64,000 nt of DNA. It comes from Elysia chlorotica. Taxonomy: Eukaryota > Mollusca > Gastropoda > Plakobranchidae. Each line of letters opens with the position of its first letter. The stretch's first letter is position 1. The stretch covers positions 258,037 to 322,036 of the forward strand of contig RQTK01000332.1 of assembly GCA_003991915.1 (NCBI GenBank), read 5' to 3'. Shown here piece after piece: positions 11,590-23,144 of the stretch. Under the pieces are notes generated by a model. That model searched no databases, had not been told where the DNA came from, and saw nothing but the letters and a program-made list of their open reading frames with translations. Position numbers and translations under genes: made by a program.

Positions 11590-12041
11590 TTATGAGCAAT
11601 GTAAGACATGTTGATTGAACTCATATCCAAAACTCATTATTTGGCCACATTGCTTGCACTCTGCAACTTTGTGCACACGATTTAGGTGATTCTTCAAATG
11701 AGCTTTTTGATTGAATCGAGAATCACATATTGGACAGGAAAATTTGCGACCTTCGTGAGTCAGCGTATGGTGATTCAGGCCAGATTGGCTTAAAAAGCCT
11801 TTGTTGCACAGTGAGCATCGAAATGGCATGTCTAGCTGTTGCCCGTGATAATGTGTTGTATGGTGTTTCAAGGCACTTTGATGCACAGATGCATTGCACA
11901 CTGGGCAAAGCACATAGTCAGCTAGGCCTGCCGCCAAACTAGTCCTATTTGCAAGAACTGGATCTCGAGAAGGAAACAATACTGCAGCTGATGATGATGA
12001 TGATGACCATCTCTGATTCTGACGCTGAGCTGACAGTCTGC
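11590..12041 (-). CDS. Cassette 24: alternative terminal exon, four zinc fingers
   Basis: The acceptor TTATTCTCATTTCAG is followed by GC and 149 codons. Fingers are at 45-65 (CPVC), 75-95 (CSLC, SQSGLNHH), 102-123 (CPIC, NQKAHLKNH) and 128-148 (CKQC...H-x3-C). Sister of cassette 26. A polyserine run near residues 11-16 lies over an ATG/ATC-type triplet repeat. The ORF continues upstream through the intron end, but the splice phase fixes the start at 12041. Confidence 0.88.
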
Positions 12042-12141
12042 CTGAAATGAGAATAATTATCGAAGGGTTGGTTGCTTTCAAGAGTCTTCTTCCAAAATAT
12101 GACTTATAAAAATTTAACAGAAAAAAACCACATGTTTTTGT

Positions 12142-12566
12142 TTAATGGTGACAGTTGATAATGTGTCTATCATATTCTGGGCCCATTGATAACACCCCTT
12201 CACAGTAGAGGCAGGGTTGGCTTTTGTGAACAGCCTGAAGATGCCTCTTCACTTTGCCCTTCTGTGTGAACGTTTTCTGGCAAATAGGGCATCTAAATGA
12301 CATTCCCATGTGGACAAGCTCATGATGCCTCAGGCCAGTATTACTTTGGAAGCCTTTTCCACATAAAGGGCACTGAAAAGGCATGCGGTCCCCATGATGT
12401 GTGGACATGTGCTGTTTGAGGGCAGTAGAAGGAAGTAAGATTTTACAAAATGAACACTGCTGTGAATCAGAGTTGACTGTATCGATCCTATGCCTTGCAA
12501 ATGAATGTGGCGATGATGAATTGAAGGATGCATCATGACGTGTGCCTTGAAAATATTCGCCCATAT
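12142..12566 (-). CDS. Cassette 23: alternative terminal exon, four zinc fingers
   Basis: The acceptor ATTTTCTATTTCAG is followed by AT and 140 codons. Fingers are at 37-57 (CSFC), 65-85 (CPLC, SNTGLRHH), 92-113 (CPIC, TQKGKVKRH) and 118-138 (CLYC...H-x3-C). Only 100 bases separate its stop codon from the acceptor of cassette 24. That spacer has no AATAAA, and only a variant ATTAAA overlaps the stop itself. Confidence 0.87.
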
Positions 12567-13334
12567 CTGAAATAGAAAATTTATCTTTAACTAATAAAAC
12601 TAATAAACCTGAAGGTGTGATGAGCCATCCATTTTTTTTTAAGACATACGTGTGAAAACTTGGTTGTATCTCTTAAGAATTGAGTAATAGTTACAGGCAC
12701 AACTCACATAGTTTGTAAAATACTCTATGTTACAATCCTCTGAAAAGTGGCATTGTTGGGGGGGGGGGGTTGTTTGCATAATACAGCCAAAAAAAGATTA
12801 ATAACAATAAAAAAAATTGTGCATACTTTATTCAACGCACAAAATTTAAAAAAAGAATAGGCAATACGATAGACAGGCTTAACCAGTTCTTTTGGATTTG
12901 ATAACAACAAAAGAACTTTTTTTTATCAAATTATAACAGTATTCTGCCAAATATTTTTCACTCAGATACAAATGTGTTAAAACTTACATGTAAGCAATGA
13001 ATTATTTGCATTAAGCATAATTTAGAAATGTCAATTTTACAATACACTTGATCCAAGTATCATAAAGCCAAAGCTAATCAAAATAATTTTACAAAAAAAA
13101 GTATATTTAATTGAAACAAAAACAGTAACTGAATTTCCAAATGAACTGCAATGGTTATTTCATGATCCAATATACAGCCCCATAGCTATGTACGAGTAGA
13201 TGTATGAACCAACAAAACGGTCTTTAAATTGTAGGTTTGTTGTGTGTATGTCATATCAATTTTTACATGGGTGAATAAAATGTCACAATACCCCGGTACT
13301 TGAATGTATATTTTACAAGAGGCTGTGCAAATGA
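12567..13334 (-). other. Intron between cassettes 22 and 23
   Basis: 768 bases, AT-rich, with a 10-base G run at 12759-12768. No coding signal. Confidence 0.5.
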
Positions 13335-13771
13335 TCATGTCTGTGGACAATTAAGAACATGTTGAGTATACTGAGGTCCTGATGGCAAAATCTGAGAGCA
13401 AGTGGCACAAGGGATGCACCCGTGCTTGCGAAGCAGGTGGCGCTTCACTTTGCTTTTACTGGATAGCCTAGCATCGCACACGGGACAGGGGAATGATGTT
13501 CCCTTATGGCGTTCCATGTGGTACTGCAGACCCTGGTTGCTCCTATAGCCCTTGCCACACAGCGAGCATTTAAACAATGAGTCATTGTGGTCCTCTGCTG
13601 TGTGAATCTGCAGCTGAAGTCTACTAGGAAAATGTTGTCCACACAAACTACAAGCTGAGCTCTCTGGAGCATTAAAAGAATTTCCTGCATAAGGATTGGT
13701 TTGATCAAAGGATGGTCCACTTGAACGCATTTGCTGATAACTGCCTTGCATCATAATTGATGTAGGTGCTT
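13335..13771 (-). CDS. Cassette 22: alternative terminal exon, four zinc fingers
   Basis: The acceptor ATTTTCTGTTTCAG is followed by AA and 144 codons. Fingers are at 40-61 (CSLC), 68-88 (CSLC, SNQGLQYH), 95-116 (CPVC, SSKSKVKRH) and 121-141 (CATC...H-x3-C). The finger 1-2 linker (NDSLFK) is one residue short. Finger 3 resembles cassette 23 (KVKRH). The in-frame ATG at 13844 lies upstream of the acceptor. Confidence 0.87.
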
Positions 13772-14222
13772 CTGAAACAGAAAATGTATTTGTTACTTTT
13801 ACTCGACCACAGAGCTTAATGTCACTTTTTGTTTTTCCTTTCAAATATCTGTGTTTATGGGGGAGAAAATAAAATTAAAAATTTTAAACCTCATTTTTAG
13901 GTGTTCATAGAAAAAAGATCACCTATTTGTCCACAAAAAAGTTGTCGGCATCTAACCTTCAAAATGCTCATGAGTCATGTCATATTCCCAATTACCATTC
14001 ATATTGTCGACGTTGATTTTTAGTGATGCCAATATTTATTTCTAGTACATGTATATCTGGCTTTGGTGTCATATTCCATGCTCAAATATCACATTCCAAT
14101 AATGTATACAAGTTTTTACTTGTTTTACTTGTTTTACATCGTTAAAATATCTCTCCATGCACATGTCTGAATTCTAAAATATTCACGATGAAGTTACAAT
14201 CTCTTCACATAGTTGAATAAAT
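13772..14222 (-). other. Intron between cassettes 21 and 22
   Basis: 451 bases without coding signal. Confidence 0.5.
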
Positions 14223-14746
14223 TTATTTGCAGCGAAGCACATGCTGAGTGTACTCTTCCCCAAGTTTAAAAACAGCTGAACAAGTGCTACATTGTGCCAC
14301 ACCATGGACGTTTCTCAGGTGAGGTTTGAGAGCGCTTTTTTGAGACAGCTTGGAGTCGCATACAGGGCAAGGATAAGACTTCCCCTCGTGCGCTTTAATA
14401 TGCAGAGAGAGGCCAACCTGGCTTTCATAGCCTTTCCCGCAGAGATGACATCTAAAAGGCATAACTGTTCCATGCTGCATGGACATGTGTCTTTTTAGAT
14501 CCCGCTGGCACATATAATTTGTGCCACAATAGGCACAGAACGAACAAGTTTTCATATGATTCAGGAGTGCAGACCAGGTTTGTATATGCTGCATGCATTG
14601 AGGGCACTGTGTCTCAATGCTTCGAGTCCGGTAATCCATTCGTTGCGGTGAGTATGATGCAGTTTGATCCCCTTGGAGTTGATACCTTCTTGGGACAAAA
14701 GAACCAGGGCTTTTTCTTATATCTCCATGTCTCCTAGTTTGATAGC
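14223..14746 (-). CDS. Cassette 21: alternative terminal exon with five fingers
   Basis: The acceptor CTTTCTTTTCTCCATTTAG is followed by GC and 173 codons. The first ATG is at codon 36, so the N-terminal third is easily missed. An extra finger-like unit at 47-67 (CPQC...H-x3-C) precedes the usual four: 70-91 (CAYC), 99-119 (CHLC, SQVGLSLH), 126-147 (CPVC, SQKSALKPH) and 152-172 (CSTC...H-x3-C). The added unit and finger 2 are joined by only two residues (SF). Closest relative is cassette 20. Confidence 0.86.
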
Positions 14747-15344
14747 CTAAATGGAGAAAAGAAAGAAAGGCCTCAAGTTTCTCTTTGACCTCAAGACAAT
14801 TGTATCAACCTGTACATTTTTTAGAATAAAAAAAGAAGAAAGGTAGTGATATTATACGTTCCTTTCTTTTCTCCTTTGCTTTCACCTAGATTCACCAGAC
14901 AATTTTAACTTTACCCAAAATTCCAGTTCTTTACCTGTCCAATTAAAATTTATTTATAAAACATACAGTAGAAAACAGGAAATGTAACAAAACATCCAAT
15001 TTTTTATAAATATGACAACAAATGTGTACAATTACCGAAATGTCCATGACATTTTACAAGACTATGTTACCATAATGACTTGATTAAACATACATGAAAC
15101 CTTTAATGGGTTTACAATAAAAATGAATATTTTCAACCATGCCTGAAATAATTTAACCCTGTGCACTTATTTCGTTTTAAAGGGGTTAGAAAATCAAATG
15201 AGACATTCACTCTTGGAAATCTTTTTATGAAACACAACAATGATAGTTACTACAGGTTAATTGTCCTTGACTGATTTTTTTGTGTTTTTATTAATATTAT
15301 CCCACAATCCGGTTGAAAAGTCATGTGATTTTTTTTAAATCAAG
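14747..15344 (-). other. Intron between cassettes 20 and 21
   Basis: AT-rich, no coding signal. The left end runs into a decayed cassette (next entry). Confidence 0.5.
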
Positions 15345-15545
15345 GCTATGTAAATAACGAAATATAGGTGACTGCATGTCTCCCATGCGTCAAGACTATT
15401 GTGGACTGCGAAAGTTAAATTTTTTCATCTTGAAGTTCTTGCATTTTCTCAAGGAAAAAAGTTTACAGAATTCACAGCTTAGAGTACCATAAGTCTGCAG
15501 ATGTCCATATATATTGATGATCGTGTCTAAAGGGCAGAAAAATCC
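15345..15545 (-). pseudogene. Decayed zinc-finger cassette remnant
   Basis: Read on the minus strand, this region gives ...GHLQTYGTLSCEFCKLFSL followed by RKCKNFKMKK and then a stop. The pattern H-L-Q-T-x-G-x-x-x-C-x2-C-x3-F-S-L-x-K matches the end of finger 2 and the start of finger 3 of the intact cassettes. The second zinc-binding His residues are gone. It lies 25 bases past the stop of cassette 20, so it would be transcribed as 3' UTR. Confidence 0.5.
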
Positions 15546-15569
15546 ATTTGGCTTAATCATTTTGATCTC

Positions 15570-16015
15570 TTAATGGCAATGTAGCACATGCTGTGTATAC
15601 TCTTGGCCTGACTTGAAAACTCCAGAGCAAGTATAGCACTGAGACACATCGTGAACATTTCTCAAATGTACCCTAAGGGCACTCTTCTGGGAGAGTTTGG
15701 AGTCACAAACAGGACAAGGATAGGTCTTTCCCATGTGCTGGCCCAGCATGTGAAACTCAAGGCCTCGGGCAGTTTCATATCCCTTGCCACACAGCTGGCA
15801 GTTAAAGGGCATGGTTGAACCATGGTTTGAAGCAACATGGTTTTTCTTGTCACGAAGGGAAGAAAATACTGCTGGACAATAAGAACACTGGTGACCCCCA
15901 AGTGGTGGATGGTAGACTGGAGCAGTGGTCCTAGCACTTTCAGTCAAAAACTGAGTGGTATTTTTAACTGATGTTTCAGGAAACTGCATCCTCTTGTAAT
16001 AGTGAGTCGGGTGAC
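15570..16015 (-). CDS. Cassette 20: alternative terminal exon, four zinc fingers
   Basis: The acceptor CTTCCCTGTCTTCCCGCTAG is followed by GT and 147 codons. Fingers are at 43-64 (CSYC), 72-93 (CQLC), 100-121 (CPVC, SQKSALRVH) and 126-146 (CYTC...H-x3-C). Finger 2 ends HMLGQH, an H-x4-H spacing that is one residue longer than in the other cassettes. Fingers 3-4 are nearly those of cassette 21. The exon extends nine codons upstream of the first ATG. Confidence 0.87.
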
Positions 16016-16319
16016 CTAGCGGGAAGACAGGGAAGATCCAATCTTACTTTCTTGTCATCATAGTGAAAAATTTAAATTACCATAAAGATTAGAGTAACTC
16101 TGGCCTTTAACCACCGATCCACATGCTAATGTGCTAGCCATAAGTAGGCAGAAAGTCTTTCATATTATAATAATACAATGCACATGCTCGTGCATGATGT
16201 TTATCGAGAAATAAACTTATGCACAAGTGAAAAGGAAAATAAACATTAAAAAAATATTTTAAACAAAAATAGATCGAATTAGTTAACACTTTGATTATGA
16301 TGATCACCTGTTGACTCAA

Positions 16320-16801
16320 TCACGAATGCAGACTGGGTTCACTATTTTCTTCCGAGTAGTAATCTGAATTGTGTATGGTTCTTCTATGTCTGACCATGGT
16401 GCCTTTTCGAGTAAATATTGCACCGCACAGCGTGCATGTGTAAACTTTTCCCTCGTGTATTTGGACATGATTTCTTAGACCAGTTATTGTCTGATATATG
16501 TTGCCACAAACTGGACATACAAAACGCTCGGTTTGGCCATGTCTGCGGTGCATGTGCTTAGACAGAAATGTCAGATTTGGAACTCCGTCTCCACAAATTC
16601 TGCAATGGACTAAGTCAGGCAACCTTGGGGCACGGAAATGTTGCGTTGGAAGACAAGCTCTGTTTAGCTCCCTCACAATTTTCTGACTGATAGCAGGAGA
16701 GGATGTGTATCCTGAGTAGGGGCCTACTGCTTCTTCGTACAAATAACTTGTTGACTCAGCATTTCCAGGAGAGTGTAAGCCTCTTTTCAAAGGAGCATGG
16801 T
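16320..16801 (-). CDS. Cassette 19: alternative terminal exon, three fingers and acidic tail
   Basis: The acceptor TGTTTCTTTTTTCAG is followed by AC and 159 codons. Fingers are at 66-87 (CRIC), 95-115 (CPVC, TITGLRNH) and 122-143 (CTLC, TRKGTMVRH). The usual fourth C2HC finger is missing, replaced by a Ser/Glu-rich tail (144-159, beginning NSDYYSEEN). Finger 1 ends in the basic stretch HMHRRH. Confidence 0.86.
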
Positions 16802-17120
16802 CTGAAAAAAGAAACAACACGTGCATGTTTTCAGCTCCAGCCAATTATCCACTATAGTCATGTTGGCTGTAAGCCATCACATTAAAAACATATTTTAAAA
16901 AATTATACACATAAGAAAGCAAGATGCCACTGCACCTTAAATGCCAAGAGATGTTAGTTTTCAATTTTTTTTATTTTTCTTGAAATTATTTTGTGATTGT
17001 TTCAAATGGTCTGACTGTGGTTTATTTTCTCTGTCATCATCTTCTTTGTAACACTTATCACTTCTCAAATCATTTCACCGGATTGGAAACATGAGAAATA
17101 TGATAAGCATCAGTCCAATT
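16802..17120 (-). other. Intron between cassettes 18 and 19
   Basis: 319 bases with no coding signal. Confidence 0.5.
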
Positions 17121-17563
17121 TTAGTGACAGGTTTTAAGGTGGGATGTATAATCACTGCCAAGTTTGAAAATGCCTGAACAGGTGACGCATCTGGCTGATC
17201 CATGTTTATCTCGCAAATGTGTTTTGATTGAAAACTTTTGTGTGAACCTTGTATCACACACTGGACACATAAAAGTCTTGCCCTTGTGAGACTGCAGATG
17301 ATGCTTCAGTCCCTGATGGGTCTGAAATGACTTTCTGCACATTTGACATGCAAATGGGTTCACGTTTTGTCTATCAAATTGGGGATGCAAGTGATGACCA
17401 GTAGACTGTCTAGAGACTGGTGAGGCCCATGTGTGTTGAGATGCATTGGTCATAGATCTACTTTGTTGGTGCCAGGGATCTTGATTCCAACTAACCATTG
17501 GCGATAACATTGGTGGTAAGTTTGAACCTTGTTCAGGGAAATTTGCAACCTGAGAACTGTTTC
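17121..17563 (-). CDS. Cassette 18: alternative terminal exon, three zinc fingers
   Basis: The acceptor TTTATTTTATTTCAG is followed by GA and 146 codons. The first 71 residues are a Gln/Ser/Pro/Trp-containing linker where other cassettes have finger 1. Fingers are at 72-92 (CQMC, THQGLKHH), 99-120 (CPVC, TQKFSIKTH) and 125-145 (CVTC...H-x3-C). Confidence 0.86.
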
Positions 17564-17631
17564 CTGAAATAAAATAAAGGTCCACCTATCACTTTAGTGA
17601 AACTGAATGCCAATGGCACAAATAAATCAAT

Positions 17632-18222
17632 ATTACAGAGTTCTGCTTGGTGATTTCAAGTTTTGTATGCATTATACAATACAACCAAAGTCTAAAATTT
17701 TAAAAGGGCAAATATGTTTCATATAATTTCATAACAATAAACAAGTAATGAATGACAACTTCTGATTAAAAGTATGCAATATACATTGTGCAGTGGTGAG
17801 GGAATGTCAAATATTCTTTCTTGGATGTACTAATAGATGAAAGAAAAATGTATAGATAGAATTTCTGGTGGAACAATATGATATTAATAACGTGTACATT
17901 AGACTTTCAAGAGCATTGCTTCATTTAAAGTGAGCTCATGATCTTCAAGGGTTTTTTTTTTTGCAATTCGGCTAGGGGAAAATGTTGATTAAAACACATT
18001 AAAAGTGGAAAGTAAATGAACATAATTATTTTTGATAATAAAATCATAATCGGTTGAAGTATCTTAAAAAATGTTTGTAGCTAAAGATCATCAATTATCA
18101 CAGTTCTGCTCTGTGATTTCAAGTTTTGTATGCATTATGAATTTTGATACATTATAAAATGCAACTGAAGTCTAAAAAAGGACAAATATATTTCATATTA
18201 TTTCATAACAATAAACAAATAT
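17632..18222. repeat. Direct duplication about 455 bp apart
   Basis: Segments at about 17632-17745 and 18089-18222 share long words, for example GTGATTTCAAGTTTTGTATG and TTTCATAACAATAAACAA, with small indels between. It is an intronic segmental duplication of unknown role. Confidence 0.8.
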
Positions 18223-18409
18223 CTACATAATTTATGATATTTAGCATGATCTGAGCAACATTGTTAAATCTAAATTTGGTCACGAGAGAGGTTCTAAATA
18301 AATGTTGAAAAAATCAATACACATAATTTATGTTATTTACTTTAGATTTCCAAGTTAATTCTTGTTATTATTTTTTTTTTTTTTTCAATCATGTGTTTTT
18401 TTCTTTAGT

Positions 18410-18451
18410 ACCTGTGGTAAAGCTTTTGTCAAGAGTGGCAGTTTAAAAAAA
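18410..18451 (+). pseudogene. Plus-strand C2H2 zinc-finger relic
   Basis: The plus strand reads TCGKAFVKSGSLKK, directly after an acceptor-like TTTTTTTCTTTAG. C-G-K-A-F-x-x-x-x-x-L-x-x is the signature first half of a classical C2H2 finger. The following sequence loses the histidines and hits a stop. It is opposite in strand to the array, and its CGKAF core differs from the array type (CGKGF/Y). Confidence 0.45.
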
Positions 18452-19083
18452 TTTTAATTCTTTAAACCTTACGCGAATTTTAAACTTTTTAAAATTTTTA
18501 TGTACACTTAATATCAAGTCATGACTGATTCACTACATTGTATTTCAGCAGACACTATATATATTATGGTCAGTCTAGCCTTACATTATTCAGTCTTTCA
18601 CTATATGAACCAATGATAATTGATCAGCTGTGATTTACATTACAAATCAAAGTGTCATTATACTTATTAATTTGTAATTTTTTTTTATGTTACTTTGTTT
18701 TGGCAAAGATTTAGTAATTTTGTTTAATTTGGTATTTCTTCTTATGTTCTGCTTTTGAAGCATTTGAATCTTTTTTTTTTTTTCAAACTAACTGAATTTC
18801 TTTTTAATGTATGGTGTATTATTTGAATTTCTTCAAATTGACTTGTTTCAACTGTATACGTTTTAGATATTTAATTTATATACATAATTATACATTGTAC
18901 TTCGTATCCAGTAATGTGCGTTAAGCAGTGCTAGTGGTATCTTTGCAATGAATTGCACATTTTGGGTTCATTTCAAGTCAGATAAATATTTTTTCATACC
19001 AAAACATATTTGACATAGATATACAATTAATTTCTACCAAATGAAACTTGCAGTATTTAATATCTATGAAACATTTGATTTTT

Positions 19084-19214
<131 letters not shown>

Positions 19215-21502
19215 TGGCCCAGAGACTGATGCACATAAAAAGTAGATCTTTGAAATTAAATGCAGACATAATCAAAGACAGGGGGGAAAGGTATAGCTGA
19301 TATTCAGATTTTATGTTAACTTCAAGTTTCTCAGGTAGTTCTAGGTACCCGAATGCTTTTTTTAATTAAATTTCAATAGACTTTTTAGATATCTTAAAAA
19401 ATAGTACTGAAATATTACAAAAAGCTAAAAAAATTTTCTTGAGTGCTGTATGTTTTTTGTTAGTGTGTCCCTTATGATCTTTATCGAAAGAGAATGTGTT
19501 GAGTTTTTTTTTTTTTTTTTTTTTAATGAAAAAACTGCGAGTGAACCACATATGGTACTAAACATATTTATTTTCATATAACGTCTACTTGAATTTCCAT
19601 TTTTGCTAAACCAAATCCTGATGCATTAAGTAATAATTCAATTTTGAGAGATTTATTTAAATGCTGCACATGCATATAATTAATGATAGTTAAATTTTGT
19701 CAATATCATTTATTTACAACGAATAGATAAGTTTCATATTGTTTCCAAAATGTTGCGAAGTATACACCTTCATAACTTTAGAATAGTAATTAGTATGGAA
19801 CTGGAAGTTGTTTTGTTTTTTTGCGTTTTGTTTATATGAATGATTGGAAATTAGCTCTCTTCGCTACGTGATATGTATAGACATTATCAGTGAATTCTCT
19901 GGAGAGATCTCAAAACATTGTGAAAATTGATCTTCAGTGATTATTGAAAATGTATAAGTTACGAACATGGCTCTTAGTTTCTGTTAAAGCCATATGGTTT
20001 TTAAATAAATAATCAGTCACTTTCAATGTGTATTCTCCATGTGGGAGTGGGTGTGTTTTCTTCTGAATTTTACAATTCTATGTTCAATTGCTAATCTCTT
20101 GTGCATTGAAAGGATTCACTTATGATGAGCAAGGCTAAAAAGAAATAGAACACATATGAAAAGGGTGTGCATGTGATCAGAAACTAATGGTGCAATTTTT
20201 TTTTCAACCAAAATAGAAAAACATGGCATGGTTTTCAATGGCCCCTGAATAATTATTTCTACTTTGTTACCAATATGGTTAGCTTCTACGTTCTCTGATT
20301 ACCGTAAAGCTGTGTCCTAGTGTATTTTTTCTAAGTATAAAGTTAAAAGTTCTTTGTATATGGGGGTGACTATACCTTAATAATTATCAAGACTGTATTT
20401 TATCTGCTCGTCTTACTAGATACATGTATCTATAAATGCCTAGAGCAGTAGAACTAGAAGGGACGATATTCCCAAATTTATTACACATTGATTGACCTGG
20501 CTTTATAGGTCTTAACACATTTTATTCTTTAATAATGCCTTTATTTGAAGTTCGACCACATTTTCCCAAGTAAAAAGTGTGAGTTGTATCACTATCACTA
20601 GTATCAGTGTAATTGAATGAATAACCTAGCAATATAAATATCTCAATATTAACTTGGCTGTTGCTGGTGTTACTGTTAGGAATAGACTCCATTCATCTCA
20701 AATCAAAACCCATAAAAGTCAAACATTCGACCAATTTAAAAGTAAAAACAGTCACACAACGATATATACATACATACATATATATATATATAATTAAAAT
20801 AGTAAAGGTATAAAATAACACATATAGTTTAAATAAGAAGTCATGAAGGTGTGCCGGTATATAAACATTTATTTTGATTTGTCTTTAACATAAATTAGTT
20901 CAAGTAAAACTTTAAAAAGGAGAATAACAATATCAATGGCTAAAAGCAACCCATTTCCGGATAAGCATTTTCAACAATTTGCTTTAAACACTTTTGTCTC
21001 AGGCATCATCAAAATCATTCAATTACATACAACAAAGGAAAAAAAGCTATTATATTGTCAGCCAAAACAAAGCGTATGGAATATATTTCACAGTCATATG
21101 CATGTCTTTTCATTTAAAGCAACAAAAATATTTTTGGGATGGAAACAATTCAAAAAGAAATATAAGTACTCTACAAAATTAACTTGATCTAATAACATTA
21201 TATGACTGTAAATATTCATTGCTAATGAAAAATACCAAAGAAAACGTGCAAACCTCAGTCCTTGCATTTCAAACTAATACAGTAATAGTAATAAAATTCT
21301 CAAGAGAATGAAAGAAGTGTTTGTCTTTATAAAACGTCTTTAAATTGGAAGTTGTTGTTTTTTGCCTCTGGCTTTCGATTTTTATTAAGTATTTAATCTC
21401 CATCATTTTATATAATGAATTACTGGCTCAGCTGTATACAGTAAATATTTCAAATTTTATTCAAGTTCTCACAAGACAATGATAACCATTATTTAAAGTT
21501 TA

Positions 21503-21909
21503 TCAGGGTTTTTTGCAGTAAAGAATATGCTTGTCATATGCAGTACCAATGTTTAAAACTTTATGACAATTTGGACACTGTGCGCAGCCATGAGAACGAA
21601 GGTGCCTTTTTGCATTTCCCTTTTGACCAAATTTAAGGTTACACACAGGACACTCATATAATTTGCCTCTATGCGATGCTCTATGCAGGCTCAAACCACC
21701 ACTGGACATATAGCCACGACCACACTCTGGACATTTGAAAGGGCAGGAGTCACTATGCTTCTGGGTGATATGAAAATGTAAGTCTGACACTGATGTCATC
21801 ACTGCTGGGCAGTGAGGGCACTGTTCCCCAGAACAAGAGCCAAGTTGGTAGTAAAGCCCAGGTTTACTTCCTTCTAATGAGTGCATCGCTCCAGGGACTT
21901 TTGACCCTC
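21503..21909 (-). CDS. Cassette 17: alternative terminal exon, four zinc fingers
   Basis: The acceptor TTTGTTTGTTTCAG is followed by GA and 134 codons. Fingers are at 30-51 (CPHC), 59-79 (CPEC, SSGGLSLH), 86-106 (CPVC, GQKGNAKRH) and 111-131 (CPNC...H-x3-C). It has a short linker (29 residues). Finger 2 has GRGY instead of GKGY/F. Finger 3 is one residue shorter, with H-x3-H. Confidence 0.87.
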
Positions 21910-22025
21910 CTGAAACAAACAAAAATACTGATTACGACTAACGGTAATCATCTTCATTAAACAGCAAAATCGTTATTTAACTGCAGCAGTCGATCCTAAA
22001 CAATACTATCCTCGTTTTGTTCCGT

Positions 22026-22429
22026 TTAGATAAACTTTGAACGTGCATCACTATCAATATCAGTCGTCACCTTTTCAATTGGTGATTCATGGTCCCCATG
22101 AAAACTGATCATATGTCGCCGGGCACTGCTTTTCTGGGCAAACTTTATATAACATATTGGGCATTGATAACAGACACCTTTATGGGTCAATTTATGAAGA
22201 TGGAGCCCGCTAAGGGTGTTGTAACCTTTGCCACACTCTTCACATCTGTAGCGCAGTACATGCCCATGTTTTGATGACACATGTGTTTTTAAATCAGATG
22301 AAGATAAAAAGCTCATGGGGCAGTGTGAACAACGCTTATGAAAAAGCATGTTGCTGTTAGTTGCAGCAGCAACCATATTCTGAGATAAGCTTCGCTCCAT
22401 CTGCCACTGATGTGAACTGAAAGGCTCGC
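22026..22429 (-). CDS. Cassette 16: alternative terminal exon, three fingers and acidic tail
   Basis: The acceptor CTTTTCTCTTGTTTCAG is followed by GC and 133 codons. Fingers are at 33-54 (CSHC), 62-82 (CEEC, TLSGLHLH) and 89-110 (CPIC, AQKSSARRH). In place of the C2HC finger is a 23-residue tail containing TTDIDSDARS. The stop is 116 bases from the acceptor of cassette 17, and that spacer has no AATAAA or ATTAAA. Confidence 0.86.
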
Positions 22430-22667
22430 CTGAAACAAGAGAAAAGTACACGTGGCTTATATAAATTTATAAGCTTTTAATTGTTTTCTGAAGCGATATA
22501 TTAAAAGACGTTTGTTATAATGTGAAATTCAAAATTTAGAAAATCTACATACAATAACCACTTCTTTCTGATTAGGCCTACACTTTAATTGTATTGGAAG
22601 ACCCTTTTTTGTTACCAAAAGATCATCGCTTTACACAATTACAGGGACAATTGTATAATTAAAAAAA

Positions 22668-23071
22668 CTAAAAACATATGCTCAGATGTTGCTCATAGAC
22701 ATGTCCTTGGGGAAACACTTTATGACATGTAGGACATTCCATGACCTTATGTATGGATTTCATGTGCGTCTTTAATGAGCCTTTTTGTGTGAATTTATTG
22801 TCACAAACTGGGCAGCTAAATTTGCGTCCTTGATGAGCATGAATATGGAGACGCAAGCCTTCTCTTGTCCTATATTGTTTGCCACATATGAAGCAAGTGA
22901 ATAGGGTCTGGCCTACAGATATTCCTAGGCTATGAGCATATCGAGTCCGTTGAAATGTAGGTCTTGATCCATACAATTTAGAGGGGCAGGGATCGTAGCC
23001 TTGAGGTTGTCTAGTAAAACTCTTTGATTCAACAGATGCTCCTGTTTCTTTCAGACTCACATTACGATTCC
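22668..23071 (-). CDS. Cassette 15: alternative terminal exon, three zinc fingers
   Basis: The acceptor GCTTATTTTTCTTTCAG is followed by GG and 133 codons. Finger 1 is absent and residues 1-58 are linker. Fingers are at 59-79 (CFIC, TREGLRLH), 86-107 (CPVC, TQKGSLKTH) and 112-132 (CPTC...H-x3-C). Finger 2 has GKQY in place of GKGF/Y. Confidence 0.86.
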
Positions 23072-23100
23072 CTGAAAGAAAAATAAGCACATAATGTATT

Positions 23101-23106
23101 TTTATT
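23101..23106 (-). terminator. Candidate poly(A) hexamer overlapping an acceptor region
   Basis: AATAAA on the minus strand, 39 bases after the stop of cassette 14 and about 30 bases before the first base of cassette 15. Cleavage 10-30 bases downstream would fall in the polypyrimidine tract of the next acceptor. Ending at cassette 14 and splicing to cassette 15 could therefore compete (inference). Confidence 0.35.
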
Positions 23107-23144
23107 CCAGTGCCTTACACAATATCACTCTGGCAAAATACCTG

